From positions 4,030,001 to 4,094,000 of the forward strand of contig NC_089545.1 in the NCBI RefSeq assembly GCF_040115645.1: a DNA stretch of 64,000 bases, read 5' to 3'. Every line of letters starts with the position of its first letter. The stretch's first letter is position 1. A program made the translations under genes and the position numbers. A model generated the notes under the pieces. It saw nothing but the letters and a program-made list of their open reading frames with translations. It did not search any database and was not told the DNA's origin. Positions 24,790-37,634 of this stretch are shown here, piece after piece. Source of the DNA: Euwallacea fornicatus (taxonomy: Eukaryota; Arthropoda; Insecta; Coleoptera; Curculionidae).

Positions 24790-25390
24790 TTTAGAAAGTT
24801 GCATATCATACAACCTTGAATTACGAGAGAAATTACACATCCCTAACATAGACAGATCGATATCGTGGTGCGTAAACTCGACGGCGTGACTCGACGTAAA
24901 ATTGTCTAACCATTCATTCAGCTCATTCATGCCGTGGCTCACGATGAGATGGCAAATATTGGGACGAGGACAGGAGGAAACGTTCCCTTTCTCAGCAATC
25001 GAAATTCGATTAAAACCAATGTGAAAAAAGAGACAATAAATAATTAAATTACTTCGACAAGGCGACCAATCAAGTGCCCTTCGGGATATTAGCCGTCCAA
25101 TATCTAATATCACTTGTCTGCCGTTCGGAAAGAAAAAGAGAATATTTCCAGTTTGATTTTCAATAATAAAGGGCTAAAAACAGAGACTGTCGCCACTGAG
25201 CCGTCAAAACGTCCTGCAAGGCTGCAGGAAGGGAATCAAGAAAACTAATTAAAACATCAAAGGTTTCCGGAGAACGACAACGTCGACGGACGTGAACCGT
25301 AACTGACGGTCCGATTGAAACGTCCCTTGTCTATCCCTTACTGAAAAAGGGTTCACGGAATGCGATTGGACAGGTTTCACCTTTTGAAGA
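24790..25390. promoter_or_regulatory. Candidate enhancer island
   Basis: A more balanced, CpG-containing block in AT-rich surroundings, with dense motif content. It has GACCAATCAAGTG (CCAAT plus NK2-type CAAGTG) near 25063-25075, an inverted repeat TCCTGCA/TGCAGGA at 25212-25229, and CATCAAAGG at 25255-25263, a good TCF/Pangolin site. No protein domain is visible in the overlapping 108-codon minus frame. Confidence 0.3.
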
Positions 25391-28300
25391 CTATATTGCT
25401 TCAACTAATAATTTAAGGTACCAGTTGTTGAAGGAACTGTGTTATGGTAGGAAACATCCCACGTAGATAACCTGATACAGGTTTAATCGAGGGTTTAATA
25501 GGGTTTCGATAAAAGTGGAGATAAACGGCTCATTATGTCAAGTCTCGTAAAGAGCTGAATCTCGTCTCCTATGTTATGACAATAACACTTATTTGCGCGC
25601 CTAACCGACGACTGTATTTACTTAGGCCAGGCTCATTTAGTGCCATACCTCCTCGCTTAACTGCTTTTATCTAAGATCAGGTCTTTTTCACCGGTTTAAG
25701 TTATACATACCGGTTTCTGAACGCATTCCCACTTATGGGCTTTTAACCAGATTTATTTGAATTCTTCGAGAAATTAAATATCTGCGCGTAAATGTCTTTC
25801 GGTCGAGGCAGAGGAAGGTCATTTTATATTGACGATTTGATGAATAAATGCAAATTTTATTTGGAGAACTGAAGTCAGTTGAAGGGCATTCAATAACTTA
25901 AATCAAATCTATGGTCGCTTGTTTTGCGACTTGAAGAGTCGGAATGTTATGCGTACCACCTCACAATGCCAAATTACAAGCAATTTGTCTCCATTTATCT
26001 TGAACAGAAGAGCGACCCATATTTTTTACTGCAATTTTCCAGCAAATCGCTTCATATAGTGTATTCAGCGTTTCGGAAAATAAGCGATTTAGATTTTCTC
26101 TTAACAGGAACTCTTCCTAATTGTCTTTTTTTCCTTTTTGCTTACATATCCAGAATGTTTTTGCATTATAGTTTTAGTACTAAGCAAGGTAATCTTTACC
26201 TCAGTAGTTTCTAAGCGCTACATTTTTCCATTATGTAAGCTTCATATATTTAACTCAAGACTTGAAACCATCTAACCATTATCATCTAGTAAATTATGCA
26301 TCCGTGTTGCATGTAATGGGCATAGTAAATAATGAATTAATCCATCTTTTTTGTTATGTAAGAAACAGGGCGAAGCGTGAATGAACAACGCGCGTTACAC
26401 CCATGCAAAACTTCATTGTTTGGTGCGTTTTAACATTACAAAGAATCATTGCACCAATCTTCTTTGAAGACGTTAACAAGAACGCGATTAAGTGGTACAA
26501 ATGAGCAATATCGCTATATAACTGAAATTTTCTCATCAAGCGTCCTAATTGGTACGTATCTAGATAGGAATAAACTACTAGTAGTATACTTTGCAAAACT
26601 AATTAAATATACATACACTTGTGTAAATTGAACTTTATTGCTTTTTGCTATCTGTCGATTATTTCGAATCATTGGGAATAAAATCGAAATGTCGAAACGC
26701 AAACAACTATTATGTTAGCTACTAAAAATTTTACATTTAAGCCAAATACGTTTTAGTAATTTCTCGGCTTTGCGGTACATAGAATAAATCAAGACAAAAT
26801 TGAAAATTTTTGCTTTAAAACCGAATATCACCGTTTTCTGTTCTGCGGTAATAACATTCCATTTCTGAACATGGCGTAGGACAATCGCGTTTATGCAAAT
26901 TTCAAGAGTGCTATAGGATCATAAAAGTAAAATCACCTAGGATCGCTTCAACATCTATGTAATTAATGGATAATGGAAAATATTACCAAAAAATTAAAGG
27001 AAAGGAAAGCGGGATTGTCTTGTGTGTAGTACGGAAACGAGGATTCAGAATGGTCTACTTATAATGATTCTCTTTGTATTTTGAATTTTTAGAGGTCCTC
27101 CGGTTATTTTTCTTATTTGTGTGATTTTGTACCATATAGTAATTGGGATCTTATTATATTGCTCAAGGCTATTCTGCACAACTTTTTTTTTGAGACACTT
27201 TCAAAGACTGTTACATTAAAGAAATAAAAATTCCAAAAACCTCTGTCACATGCTCTTGCGTTTTCTTCTGCTCTCGCCTCTCCTCCTTTCCTTTTTTTTA
27301 CAAATGTTTCCATATCATATATCGGTGCATAACTTAGTCATCTATTGTAATTAAGGAGAAAATACAATCAGAATTTTCACAAAGAAAAATGCGAAAATTA
27401 CTTCTACGATACCCCCGGCTTCGCCCCCTCAACTCTATTACATTCAAGATTGTTCTATGGTCAGAAAATTGAATACAAGATGGTTTTAATACATCAGTTT
27501 TCACGAGTGAAGCTATGAGCGAATTGTACGTAATGCATATGAATATTTGTACGTAGCCACATTCGTAATGTAATTTCAAGCAGCCTTGAAATTTCAATAT
27601 ATTTAAACTGAATCCTCGTCCATCGGTCGTATTTTAGGAAGATGAAATAAAATTTGAATGATTATTTAACCAGGGAAACATATTTCACAAGCTTTCCACA
27701 TATTTAAAACCGGAACTAAACAAGTTTGTGTCTAATAAAAAGGATTTAATTATACCGTGAATTGGAGTCACTCGAATGAAATAAATCGTGGATTATTTTG
27801 GGAATTGCCTCGAACAGTTTAAGTTGCAAGAAACGTTGATTGGTGTATTTTTGGCCATTTTGAAAGTGTTGTTTAATGAAGGTTCCAAAAACGATTTTTC
27901 AAACACTCCAGGACATTAATTGAGGTAGCCCAAATCAATAGGATCCATATTGCTCCATTAAACGACACATCGAAAAATTTCCTAAAATTTACAAAGAGAG
28001 GAGGTGTGTGCTTTTTACCACCTTTTAAAATTCGCACGCCCGGATCTTGCGAATACGTGGAGCAATTGCTTTAAAAAATCTCTCATATGAATCATGTCAC
28101 TGTGATTAAGGTTCCTGCATAAACAGATTTATAAAATTTCTTTTGGTTTCTGGGGACGAGGTCATTGTTTTTCCACATTATTTTATAAAAGCTAATATAT
28201 ATAAATTGCTAATGTGCTAAATGTACTATTATAAACACAAGATTCATAAAGTTTTGGTTATTTTGAAATTAGTAAAAAAGGTTCATTCAAATCTGTTTAT

Positions 28301-29880
28301 ATTTAATATGGAACCTCACAGATTCGGGTAATTTTTAAATAAATACATATATATCAAAAAATATTTTGAGATCTCACATTTCACAATAATGAAAAGTATT
28401 TTTTTTTCCTTCATAGAGGTATTACATAAGCTAGAGTTAAAATGGAATTATTATTAATACCTAGCATTCTGTTACAGGCGTTCTCTAAGGGAAATGCGAT
28501 ATACTTTATTTCTAGGCCATGCAAGTTGAGGAGGGTTCTGTTACTCATAAATCTGTCACGGGGCACAATAATTAAAAAGAGTAGCAATAGTTCTGTTTCC
28601 AAGCTTATCACGATACGTCAACTGAATTTATTGTTACCAACAGACAGATTGTACCGATACAGGTCATGACATGGTCAGATATAAAAAAAAATAGAACAAT
28701 CGATACCTTCTTATTACATCTTGAGCTTTAACGTATAGAATAATTTCCTATACTTTTCATGATTAATACAGGTTCAATTAGGTTAGTGTCGAGATGTCTG
28801 AAATCATGAGAAAAACTTGTTATAAACATAAAGTCAGAAATGCCTACGAAAAACAAAAATATTGGAAAGCTTTGTAAATGGCTCTCAATAAATGCTTTTT
28901 TCTTAACTTAATACCTCGGACGCAATTAATAACCCGCGAGTGTTAGCGAGGGGCTTAAGTTCTTCGAGCGAATAAACAGGTTTAAGTCGTGAGTTTTATG
29001 CCACATTTTTTTCAGCTTTGAACAAGTTATGGCAAAAAAATAAGAGTTAAATATCCATGATATTTGATTCTGGAAAGGCAATGAATTTTGTTTCAAATTG
29101 TCATCTGTGTTTATGGATTATTTTTTCTATCGCTATGAATATGTCAAAATTGAATGGAAATAAATATATGGATAAATTTTTTTTTGAGGAACTAACTGAA
29201 AGCACTAGAAAATCTGTATCGCAAAAAGAACGTAAAACGTAACGTAACGTAAAAAATACACATGCACCGATGAACGTTTTAACCCCGAAAGAATCAGCCA
29301 AATTTTTAATTTTTTGGGCTACTCGTAAGATATTTTAAAGAATACCAAAGGACAAGAAGAGCATATAATGTTTTTGATTACTGGAAATCCCGAAATATCG
29401 TTTCGTGAACTTAAAACACCACAGGTATTCGGGGCGTATATCACAGGACAGTGGACATAATAGGAGAGGGAGATATAGCAGAATTATGCAGGAATCTGTA
29501 TCACATACATTTTCTGGATGAGCGATAGGCAGTTCATCGAAAAATCTTTGGATGGTCCTTTCACCGGGTATGATACCGTTAGATTTTGTTCAAAAACTGA
29601 TGTTCACTCGTGACAAACAAAATGTTGTAGAATGAAATATAAAAGTACATAAAATTGTAAGTAGCGTTTTTACGTATCTGAATGCCAAAATGAGAAATAT
29701 TGTAAACTTACTCCCGAAAGGGCGACTCTATCTGTATCCATCTAGGTCGGACATCGATAAGCCTGAGGCCATAAAAACGTCAATAGTACATCACATAATC
29801 TGTGTACATTATCGACAGCAATTCCTGCAAAATATTCATGACTGCTCCATCCATGCATCAGGGCGAATGGTAAATGTCCG
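25391..29880. other. Non-coding AT-rich stretch
   Basis: Several short open frames (for example 25924-26214 +, 27334-27597 -) show no recognisable motif. A short AACGT tandem run lies at 29229-29251. No RNA gene recognised. Confidence 0.5.
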
Positions 29881-30600
29881 TTGACGTCGTGTCGTATCGC
29901 CGAAATGAATCATACTTTGCATGCATCAAACCCGTCAATCATTCGTCACATAGTTTCAGTTGTGCTTGTCGGGGGCTTTTCCATCAGCCCGACATAAACT
30001 TCATTGAAATATGAACTTGTTATTGCCGTCAGTTTATTATCCTGACAGTGGCGCAGTAGTGACCGTCGAAAAAGGAACCATAAATTGCGGTGAAACCGAC
30101 ACGAGATAGTCCGAAGTCAACAGCATCAGAAAGGCTAGGTAGTACCCGGTAGAAGTTATCGGATCGATCACGAGCACCGGCAGTTGATTTTAGGCGAACC
30201 GCTAATGAGGAATTCCGATCTTTTACTTAAAAAGTTAAAAAGACACTAACGAAGGCTATTTGTTAAGCCGGGTCTTGACTGACTTATCGGGTCCGATACG
30301 ACGCGACGATATGTTCAGTTTTCGTGGCGATTTGTTGCCGTTTTGCTTCTTTTGCGGTTTGCGTTCAGATTTAATTGAGCGCAACTTCGTACCGAGCGCA
30401 TGTATTATGCAGATAACGGACGACGACGGGTACGCCACTGTCACTCCCAATGGAACTTTATTGGAACTGAGCCGAACGGCCCAATATCGATTCCCCATTA
30501 CAGCAGCAATTCGCACCATACACACAAAGAACCGAACGAATAATGATAATAATTATAATCCGATTGTGTGCACTGCCCAAATATTATAAATTACCCTCGC
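29880..30600. promoter_or_regulatory. Candidate regulatory island
   Basis: CpG-richer than its flanks, with CCTGACAGTGG (Meis/Exd-type TGACAG) near 30040 and overlapping open frames on both strands at 30256-30589 that have no recognisable protein content. It lies directly left of the tandem repeat. Confidence 0.3.
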
Positions 30601-30663
30601 ATTACGGACTATTACGGTGCATTACATAACGATCGTATTATTTCATATTATTTTATTACGCAA

Positions 30664-31066
30664 TGTCGTATAAGGGCATAGTTGTGCTTGGTTGATGAGG
30701 ACGAATGTTGTAATTGTAATCCCGACAAATAAACTCACTTACAAAGGAGTAGCAAGATACTCAGTTTGTTAATTTAGTGTTTGTGATAAACGTTGTGTGA
30801 GGGTGCAGTGGCGCTTCGTTGATGAGGGCAAGTGTTGATATTTCAATATCGACGAATAAATCGACTTACAGAAGAGTAGCCAGATATGCAGTTTGTTGAA
30901 TCGTTATTTGTCGTTGTGGTAAGTATTGCTTGAAGGCATGCTAGTGCTTGGTTGATGAGAGCAAATATTGATATTTTTGTGCCGTCTAATAAATTGACTG
31001 ATGGAAGAGTAGCAAAATATACTATTTCTTGATTTTGTTTTTGTGGTAATTGTATCGTAAGGATGT
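30664..31066 (+). repeat. Degenerate tandem repeat, three copies of about 130 bp
   Basis: Three consecutive units begin near 30664, 30791 and 30924, with the start of a fourth near 31051. Anchors are GTTGATGAGG/A at 30691, 30818 and 30951 (spacings 127 and 133), each followed by AATAAA within a GACAAATAAAC / GACGAATAAATC / GTCTAATAAATT block, then a GAGTAGCNA(A/G)ATA block. Copies are clearly diverged, so the array is old. No open frame runs through it. Confidence 0.85.
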
Positions 31067-31389
31067 CTCTAGCGTGCGACGGTCATCTGGTCTCTTGTTT
31101 TTGAAACGCTTTTTATAAGTGAATAATTACTTTAATACGTACTTTATTTTCTTTATACCAATTATTATAAAATAAAAGTTTTTGCCCCGCCGAAAAAGCT
31201 GTTAAATCAAAACTTGACAATTTTTAAAGCCGTCCCTGTACACATCGCTAAGTGGCCGTGAAAAACAGGTGTATTTATCAGCCAACCTGTCAAAAGCGTT
31301 ATTTTCCCAACGGAATAAAATGCTGCAAACTTCGAACTTTATCGGTATTGAAGAAACAATAATGCACTGGATGACGCTGTTCAAAGCAC

Positions 31390-31900
31390 TCGATTGAGCC
31401 GGACATCTATCGGCCTATCGACGCGTCCATTGTGTCGGACGGTCGATATTTTTAGAAAACGAAACCTTTATGGGCTCATTTTTCTCGGGTTTCGGCTATT
31501 GTGGGCTGGAAGACTCTTTTTTTTCCAGTTCAGTTTTGTTCTGGTCGAAATTATATTCGCAACTAGTGGCTCCCTCGCGGCCTTTGAAGAAAAGACAACT
31601 GGAAGACATTCTCTTTTCGAAGCCACTGTATGCCAACAAATTTAACTCTATTGTTACAAACGACAACAACAGCAACTATGCGGCCGTATGTCACGGTCTT
31701 AACCGAGAATCCCGGGGACAGACACAAAGATAAAGGTTGTTTTTTCTGCCCGATCTGTGACATTTGCTTAGTCGCAAATCTTGTGCAGTCAGCGGTCTCC
31801 ACGTCACTTTTGAGTGATTTACGCGACTGAGAGGACCCGACTTGTCTCTTCTTGGCAACGGGCTTTACGTGTGTGCCCCGTGACTTGCAGGGTTGGAAAA
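31390..31900. promoter_or_regulatory. GC-richer island of unknown function
   Basis: Contains GCCGGACATCTATCGG, TCGACGCGTCC and GCCCCGTGACTTGC words. Overlapping frames of 60-122 codons occur on both strands with no identifiable domain. Candidate cis-regulatory DNA only. Confidence 0.25.
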
Positions 31901-32066
31901 GACATGTATCGTCTTTTATAGTATAAAACATAAATTATTTGGAAAATGCTCATTTTAAGCTGTGATTGTTATTACTAGTAAAATTATGGGTTTTAATTGA
32001 TAAAACAGTGAAAAGTTTATTCTGGAACAGTCTTTGGAGTTAATTGAATATTTCAAGTTTCAATTA

Positions 32067-32707
32067 GGAGGGTAGTCTCAGAAGTACCTGCCCAAACACT
32101 TACAGGAAAAAAAATGGAAAATGTTACATTATTTCTCAACATGGTCTGCTTTGAGATTGACACACTTTTCCCAGCGATATTCTATGGCTTCTATGCCCTG
32201 TTTATAGTCAAAAGCTTCGAATGTTTCAAAAGAACCATCAACCTCGAACTCCATTTCTTCATTATTGGCAAATATTATTTTTTATCGAGCCATTTTTTTA
32301 ACTTTGGAAAATAATCTGAGGGGGCTAAATCTGGCAGGGGGGGGGGGGGTGAGAAAAAATTCAAAGCCAAGTCGATTGATTTTGACCATCCCCATGACGG
32401 AAGTGTGGACTGGTACCTTGTCTTAATGAAACTAAACTTTTTTTTCGCCAAATGCAGTCACTTTTTTCCAAATTTCTTCGCTCAAATACTGCACTAAATT
32501 TGTCTAATACCCTCAGTTTATTGTTTTTCCTTTAGGGCGATAGTCAATAAAAATGTTTCGATGTTCACAAAAAACGACACCTAAACAAACACAAATCAAC
32601 GTAGCATCTTCATACTCTTTTAAGGTTCAGTTTTTGTAATATAGATAAATTTTTAAAACAAAAATCGCCTATTGTACGTCAGTTCGGTACTTCTGGGACT
32701 ATCTTCG
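32067..32707 (-). mobile_element. Internally deleted mariner copy
   Basis: A 641-bp relative of the element at 17084-18292, with TA at both flanks (32065-32066, 32708-32709) and the same ends (left CAGAAGTACCTGCCCAAACA; right, reverse-complemented, TAGTCCCAGAAGTACCGAAC). It aligns to the left about 480 bp of the longer copy. Near 32553-32560 it then jumps to sequence matching about 18125 of that copy, removing roughly 560 bp that include the first catalytic Asp and both helix-turn-helix regions. It carries a run of 13 Gs (32338-32350) absent from the other copy. It is non-autonomous. Confidence 0.9.
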
Positions 32708-32709
32708 TA

Positions 32710-35700
32710 TTTCTTCTGAAGTCATTGAGCAAAATATTGCAGACCAATACCCGTATGTAGGTAGTTAATTTTCAACCATGTCTTACTCAAAGATATTTTA
32801 CTTACGGCCGTCTGATGAGTACTAACAAGCACGAAACTAGTATCAGCCTGGCTTGGGATTCTTCGTCCACTGCAATATGGAACGTTCTGCTTGTTAGTGC
32901 ACGGCGTTAATTTCGAATTACTTATTGTAGCGTTATTACATTAATTAAGGACAAAATAAAGTGGGTATTCGAATTCTCAAAGCCAGTTGCAGCATCCATA
33001 AAAAATCGACAGTAAATATCGTCAAAGCTCAATTTCACTTCGCATAATATAAAGTTTTATTGTTGCAATAAAGTAAGAGCGATTATTTTAAAATGCTGCA
33101 GATACTGTCGTAAATTATATTGACCTAGTTCCAGTTGCTTTCATGAAGATGTTTTCGATGTTCGAGATTTTGGATAAATCCGTCCCAATTTGCAACATTA
33201 TCAAATTAACATGGAACCACTGTCTGTTATTGGTTGGTTTTTAATAATTTGTTGAATGGACCTATCGAATTGAAATGTCATATCTTTACACTTTATAAAG
33301 TCGGCAGAATTTGGAGGGAAAAAGAGGCTCGATATGAATTAAGGGCCGCACTCGAGATGGGTATAATGCGTTCCTGAATGTTATTGATTCCCAGCTGACT
33401 CGTTGATCGTTCGTGATCGTGGTGGTGTAGAGTTGAATACATTCTTTATATGTATTAAAATAAGTGTTGCACGTCGTGGTTTTAGTAAGAGTTTCTTTGG
33501 ACGTTTGTAGCTATAATAGCTCCCTTAGCTTTGGCATGCGGCCAATTGTTGATTTCCGTTTACGGCTCTCCTGTATTGCATCTTTATATTCTCACTTTCT
33601 CCAGACTACTTGATAAGGTTTTACAGTAGTATTCCTTTTGGTTTTTGAAGAGATACACCGGACCTCAGCAACGTACAAATCGTCACCCGAATAAAGTGTA
33701 ATAAACCAAAGCGCCTTTGGGTATATGACATAACTTGCAGGTATTTTGTTAAACCATCCGGTAATCTAAGAGTTACATTTTTACAAATTGCACTTGAAAA
33801 ATCTCCTTGGTGTGATATGGTTGTTACAGAAAAAACTAATTATTGTAGATAAGACTCCAATTTCCCAGATTCAGGACAGACCTACTTATGAACATTTAAC
33901 ACTACTTAGAGCTTTTATTCATCACGAGAATGACATCATGAAAGCTTCTGGTCCGGAGTCGTTTTAAATGAATCATTTTTATGTGCTCTTTGCTGACAGT
34001 CGACTAAAAGCATTCTGTCACAAACATAATAAGGATTTATAGGCTGCATGTATTGTTTATGGCTGATGAAATTAGGCGACATGGTATAAATAGGCTTATT
34101 TGGTTAATCGCTTTTAAGTTAACATGCTTTGCGAGATAACTGGCTATGAGCTATTATGTTTTTTTCGACTTGAAAAAATAAACTTCTAAGAAACTGCACT
34201 GATGAAAACTTCTTTGTTATGTACTAAAATAATAAGTAATGCATTATTATAGCAAGTGAAACACACCTTGCAAAGGCGGTGAGTTAATGAAACACTGAAA
34301 GCTGACGTCTGTAATGACTAAAGCTCAATTAAAGCAGAGAAATATTATTTTTATTGATGCGATTAACAAACATTCGTCTTGTAATAAATAATGCTTATTT
34401 CGTTCCCGATAGAATATTGCAGCAATTGTGTAAGGTAACTGATTCATGAATAATAATAGCAAAGCATCGATTATTCTATATTAAATTTATAGATATTAGT
34501 AATGTCGACCAGTGGCAATGAAAAGAAAACCAGAAATCATAAACTTGGAAAGATGTGTCATTTTGACATAGACAATTCCAACCCAGAAAACTTTAACTCG
34601 AAATGAGAAAATATAGAGTAAAAGAGATTTTCAAAAATCCAAATCAAACCGTGAAAATTTGAAAATGTTTCCATACTTAATCTACTTCGAAATAATCTTA
34701 GTTATTATTAATTAATTTAACTGCTGTTCACTTTATGAACATTATGTTGAGCAGAATGTAATATAGCAGATATTATTCTCCCAACGGTTTCTTTTAGTTT
34801 ATTATGCAGTTTTTGTGAAAATGAAAAGCATTTGTGGTTGAACAGCCAGGTTAGATAAACATACAAAAACCGCAAACTTGCAAGAAGTTAAAATTGTCTG
34901 ACTTATTGATTGTGCGATCTATGTGCTTTGATGTGACGAATTTCATTTAAAAGATATTTAGAAATAAATATATCAGTTTTCACGAAATACGTAATTTCGA
35001 TGTTGGAAACCTTTTAAACAATCAGAGCCAAAAAGGTGATTCAACAAATGATGATGGGTTTCTAACAAAACTGTCTAAAATTTACTCCATTCGTTCTCTT
35101 CTCTTACTCTTGTAATTTTCCAAGTTGTCGCTATATTCAGCACCAAAAATGGTGCCAATCTTCTATTTTTTAACGTGTCAGGTATTACACTAAAGTCACA
35201 TGTTTTCTAGGGAAAAAGTGTGTTTCTATGCTTTGTTCAACTTAATATGTGTTTTCGAAAATACCTGGATCGGATTAGGGAATAACTGGTAATATTCATT
35301 CAAAAATCGTCTTCAAAACCTACACTCGAAATGTCATAGTTAATAAAGAAAGCAAATTACCTCGCCTCAATATTCATGAAACGACATTCGTATGCAGTGA
35401 ACACTTTCTATTATTTTTTATCAAGAAAAAAGCTGAAAAGTTCAAGGCAAAAATCTGATGTACAGCATCAACATATTCATTAAATACCAATTATAAATCA
35501 ATTATCATTTATAATGATTAACCTACAGTCTTCTATAAATATTTTTATGGATCTATTGACCTATTAGAGCGGGCACCGCAAGTGTACCTACCTGCAGTAA
35601 CCTATAAATCATAGAATTATCATATTCATAATCATTCTAACATTTATTACTTCAGACCGCCATTTTATCGCTTTTTTACGATGTATTAATTTGGTTTGAT

Positions 35701-36140
35701 TTCCTTTTTCAGCTGAACCAGCGTCGAGAGTCGACCGTTTACTTCAATAGGGGGTTCCACATATTGAATAGTCTAATGGTCCTTTTAATCAGTTACACAT
35801 TCCTTATAAACTTCAGTAAATGTTGGGAAACGCATAAACACGTCGAAGTTATGAAGTTCGGTCCTGGTTCTTTGGGTGTGAAAAGAAAACCTTGAAATCG
35901 ATCTTCTGTGTGTGTTTGGACTTGACTTCTGACTGGTGAATTCTGAATGTTTTGACTCTACGATTGGTTCTTACAAATGAATAGGAGGAGTGGTCGATAT
36001 GTGTTGCCGAAGAACCATTTAAAATTATAATCCGCTTGCGGTTAGATGTTATGAAGACGTGAAGGATTAGGTGTTTGACATTACAAAGGCACTGGTTACT
36101 ACTCAAAAAATTCACATTGTTTATAACTCTATTTTTTTAC
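32710..36140. other. Non-coding AT-rich stretch
   Basis: No supported gene, RNA or repeat. The 88-codon minus frame at 35849-36115 has no recognisable motif. Confidence 0.5.
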
Positions 36141-36265
36141 TTAGTTTGAATTTACCTCCGCTTTTCCAGTGCCGTTAACAGTAATGCATGCAAACTGCCA
36201 TACTCGTTGGCCGGCTTGATGAGTAATACAATAACTAGTAAGAAATCCCACACATATTTTCTCGG

Positions 36266-36283
36266 TATAATAAATTTATTATA
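36266..36283. repeat. Perfect 18-bp AT palindrome
   Basis: TATAATAAATTTATTATA reads identically on both strands and contains two back-to-back TTTATT/AATAAA cores, the type bound by posterior Hox/Caudal proteins. Chance is possible in AT-rich DNA. Confidence 0.8.
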
Positions 36284-37560
36284 ACAGAATTCGCATTCGG
36301 AACAGTGACGTGTCAGTTGTATTCTTATACTGATCACGTCGTTCTTTAATTTCTTCATAAACTCAACTGTTTATTCTCAAGTTGATGGTTATCTTTTTAT
36401 CGTCAACGATTTGTAACGTGTGAGTTTTCACATGAGGGATTGATATTTTAGTTCGATGTCGGATGTGAGGATGAGCTAAAATTGTTATGCAAGAGTCAAC
36501 TGATATATTAACTTCTTCCAAGTATTCAAAACTGATCCGTCATCAATCGAAATTCTATCGGATTCAGCCAACTTTTCATAGTACTAGCAAATTTAATCAT
36601 GGCTTAACCACAAAATTCTCAATGAAAAATATTGGGATTCTGAGTTAACAAGTGACTTGAGGGTATAAAAATTTAAAACTATTTTTAAATTGCCCTTAAT
36701 TTTGGTTTTATTGAAATCGGACGTTATCGGTCTCTTCCATAGAATGGACATAAGCAAAAGAGGTGACGCCGTTCCAAGTTGAGATATTTTGTTCAAGTTA
36801 TGGAACTTTTAAGCTTGGCATCTCGTAAAGTAAATATTTCTAATTTTAATATGAATAGTCGCTATAGTGAAACTGTTCTCGTCCGTGCTCTCATTTTTTA
36901 GCTTTGGTCTAATAAAATTAATCTCTTTTGCTTTGGAATAGGACGATGATATTTGAATTCTTATTTCGCTTATGGGATTCTTTGTTTGTTATTATTAGAT
37001 TGTATCAATCGAGAATGAACAAAATAAATTGATAAATCATCAGTCATCTTTTTTGGTATTTTGATCTGGCAGACATCGTATGTTCTTGGTTCTTTTTCAT
37101 TTTGGAAGCCATTGCTAGCACTCCTGAAGTTTTGGACCCTTTTAGGGCACCTGTAAATTTTTGATAAATTGCCTTTCGGAAATAGAACGTCCCAGAAGTT
37201 TTAGCTAAAGAGAAACTTTGGTTAGTTCAGTAGTTTGTTTTGATTATCTTTGCCAATGTAGGGGTAGTCGTAGCAAAATCATCCAAAGATACCAGCTTCT
37301 GACCACATGTGAATAATTTTTTGATTTTTTTTTCTAGAAAATTCTAAATCCTTTCCTTATCCTATCTGAGGGTTCTCCCTTTTGTCTTGCGTCCTTTCTC
37401 TCTTCAAATTCGTAGAACTTCCATTTCTTCAGATGTAAACCATTCGGGGCAGCGAGGTATTTCACTTAGGTATTTTTAAATTATCATAATGGCAGGTGTT
37501 TCGAGGTGTTGCGGTGCGAATAAAGAAGATTAAGTGACAATTAATAATTAACAACTTGTA
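36284..37560. other. Non-coding AT-rich stretch
   Basis: No supported feature. Confidence 0.5.
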
Positions 37561-37606
37561 ACAAACAAGTGGAGACACGTTTCTTAAGGCCATTGCCGCA
37601 CTCTTC

Positions 37607-37634
37607 CATTGCCAACTCGTCGCTTCGCTCCTCG
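37607..37634 (+). repeat. Dispersed repeat fragment, copy 1
   Basis: CATTGCCAACTCGTCGCTTC followed by GCTC is shared with 41632-41662 (same strand, diverged) and, inverted, with 43437-43463. Probably the recognisable part of an old non-autonomous transposon. Confidence 0.55.

Noticed and set aside
31563..31931. 122-codon minus-strand frame
   Set aside because: No recognisable domain, overlapped by plus frames of similar length, composition-driven.
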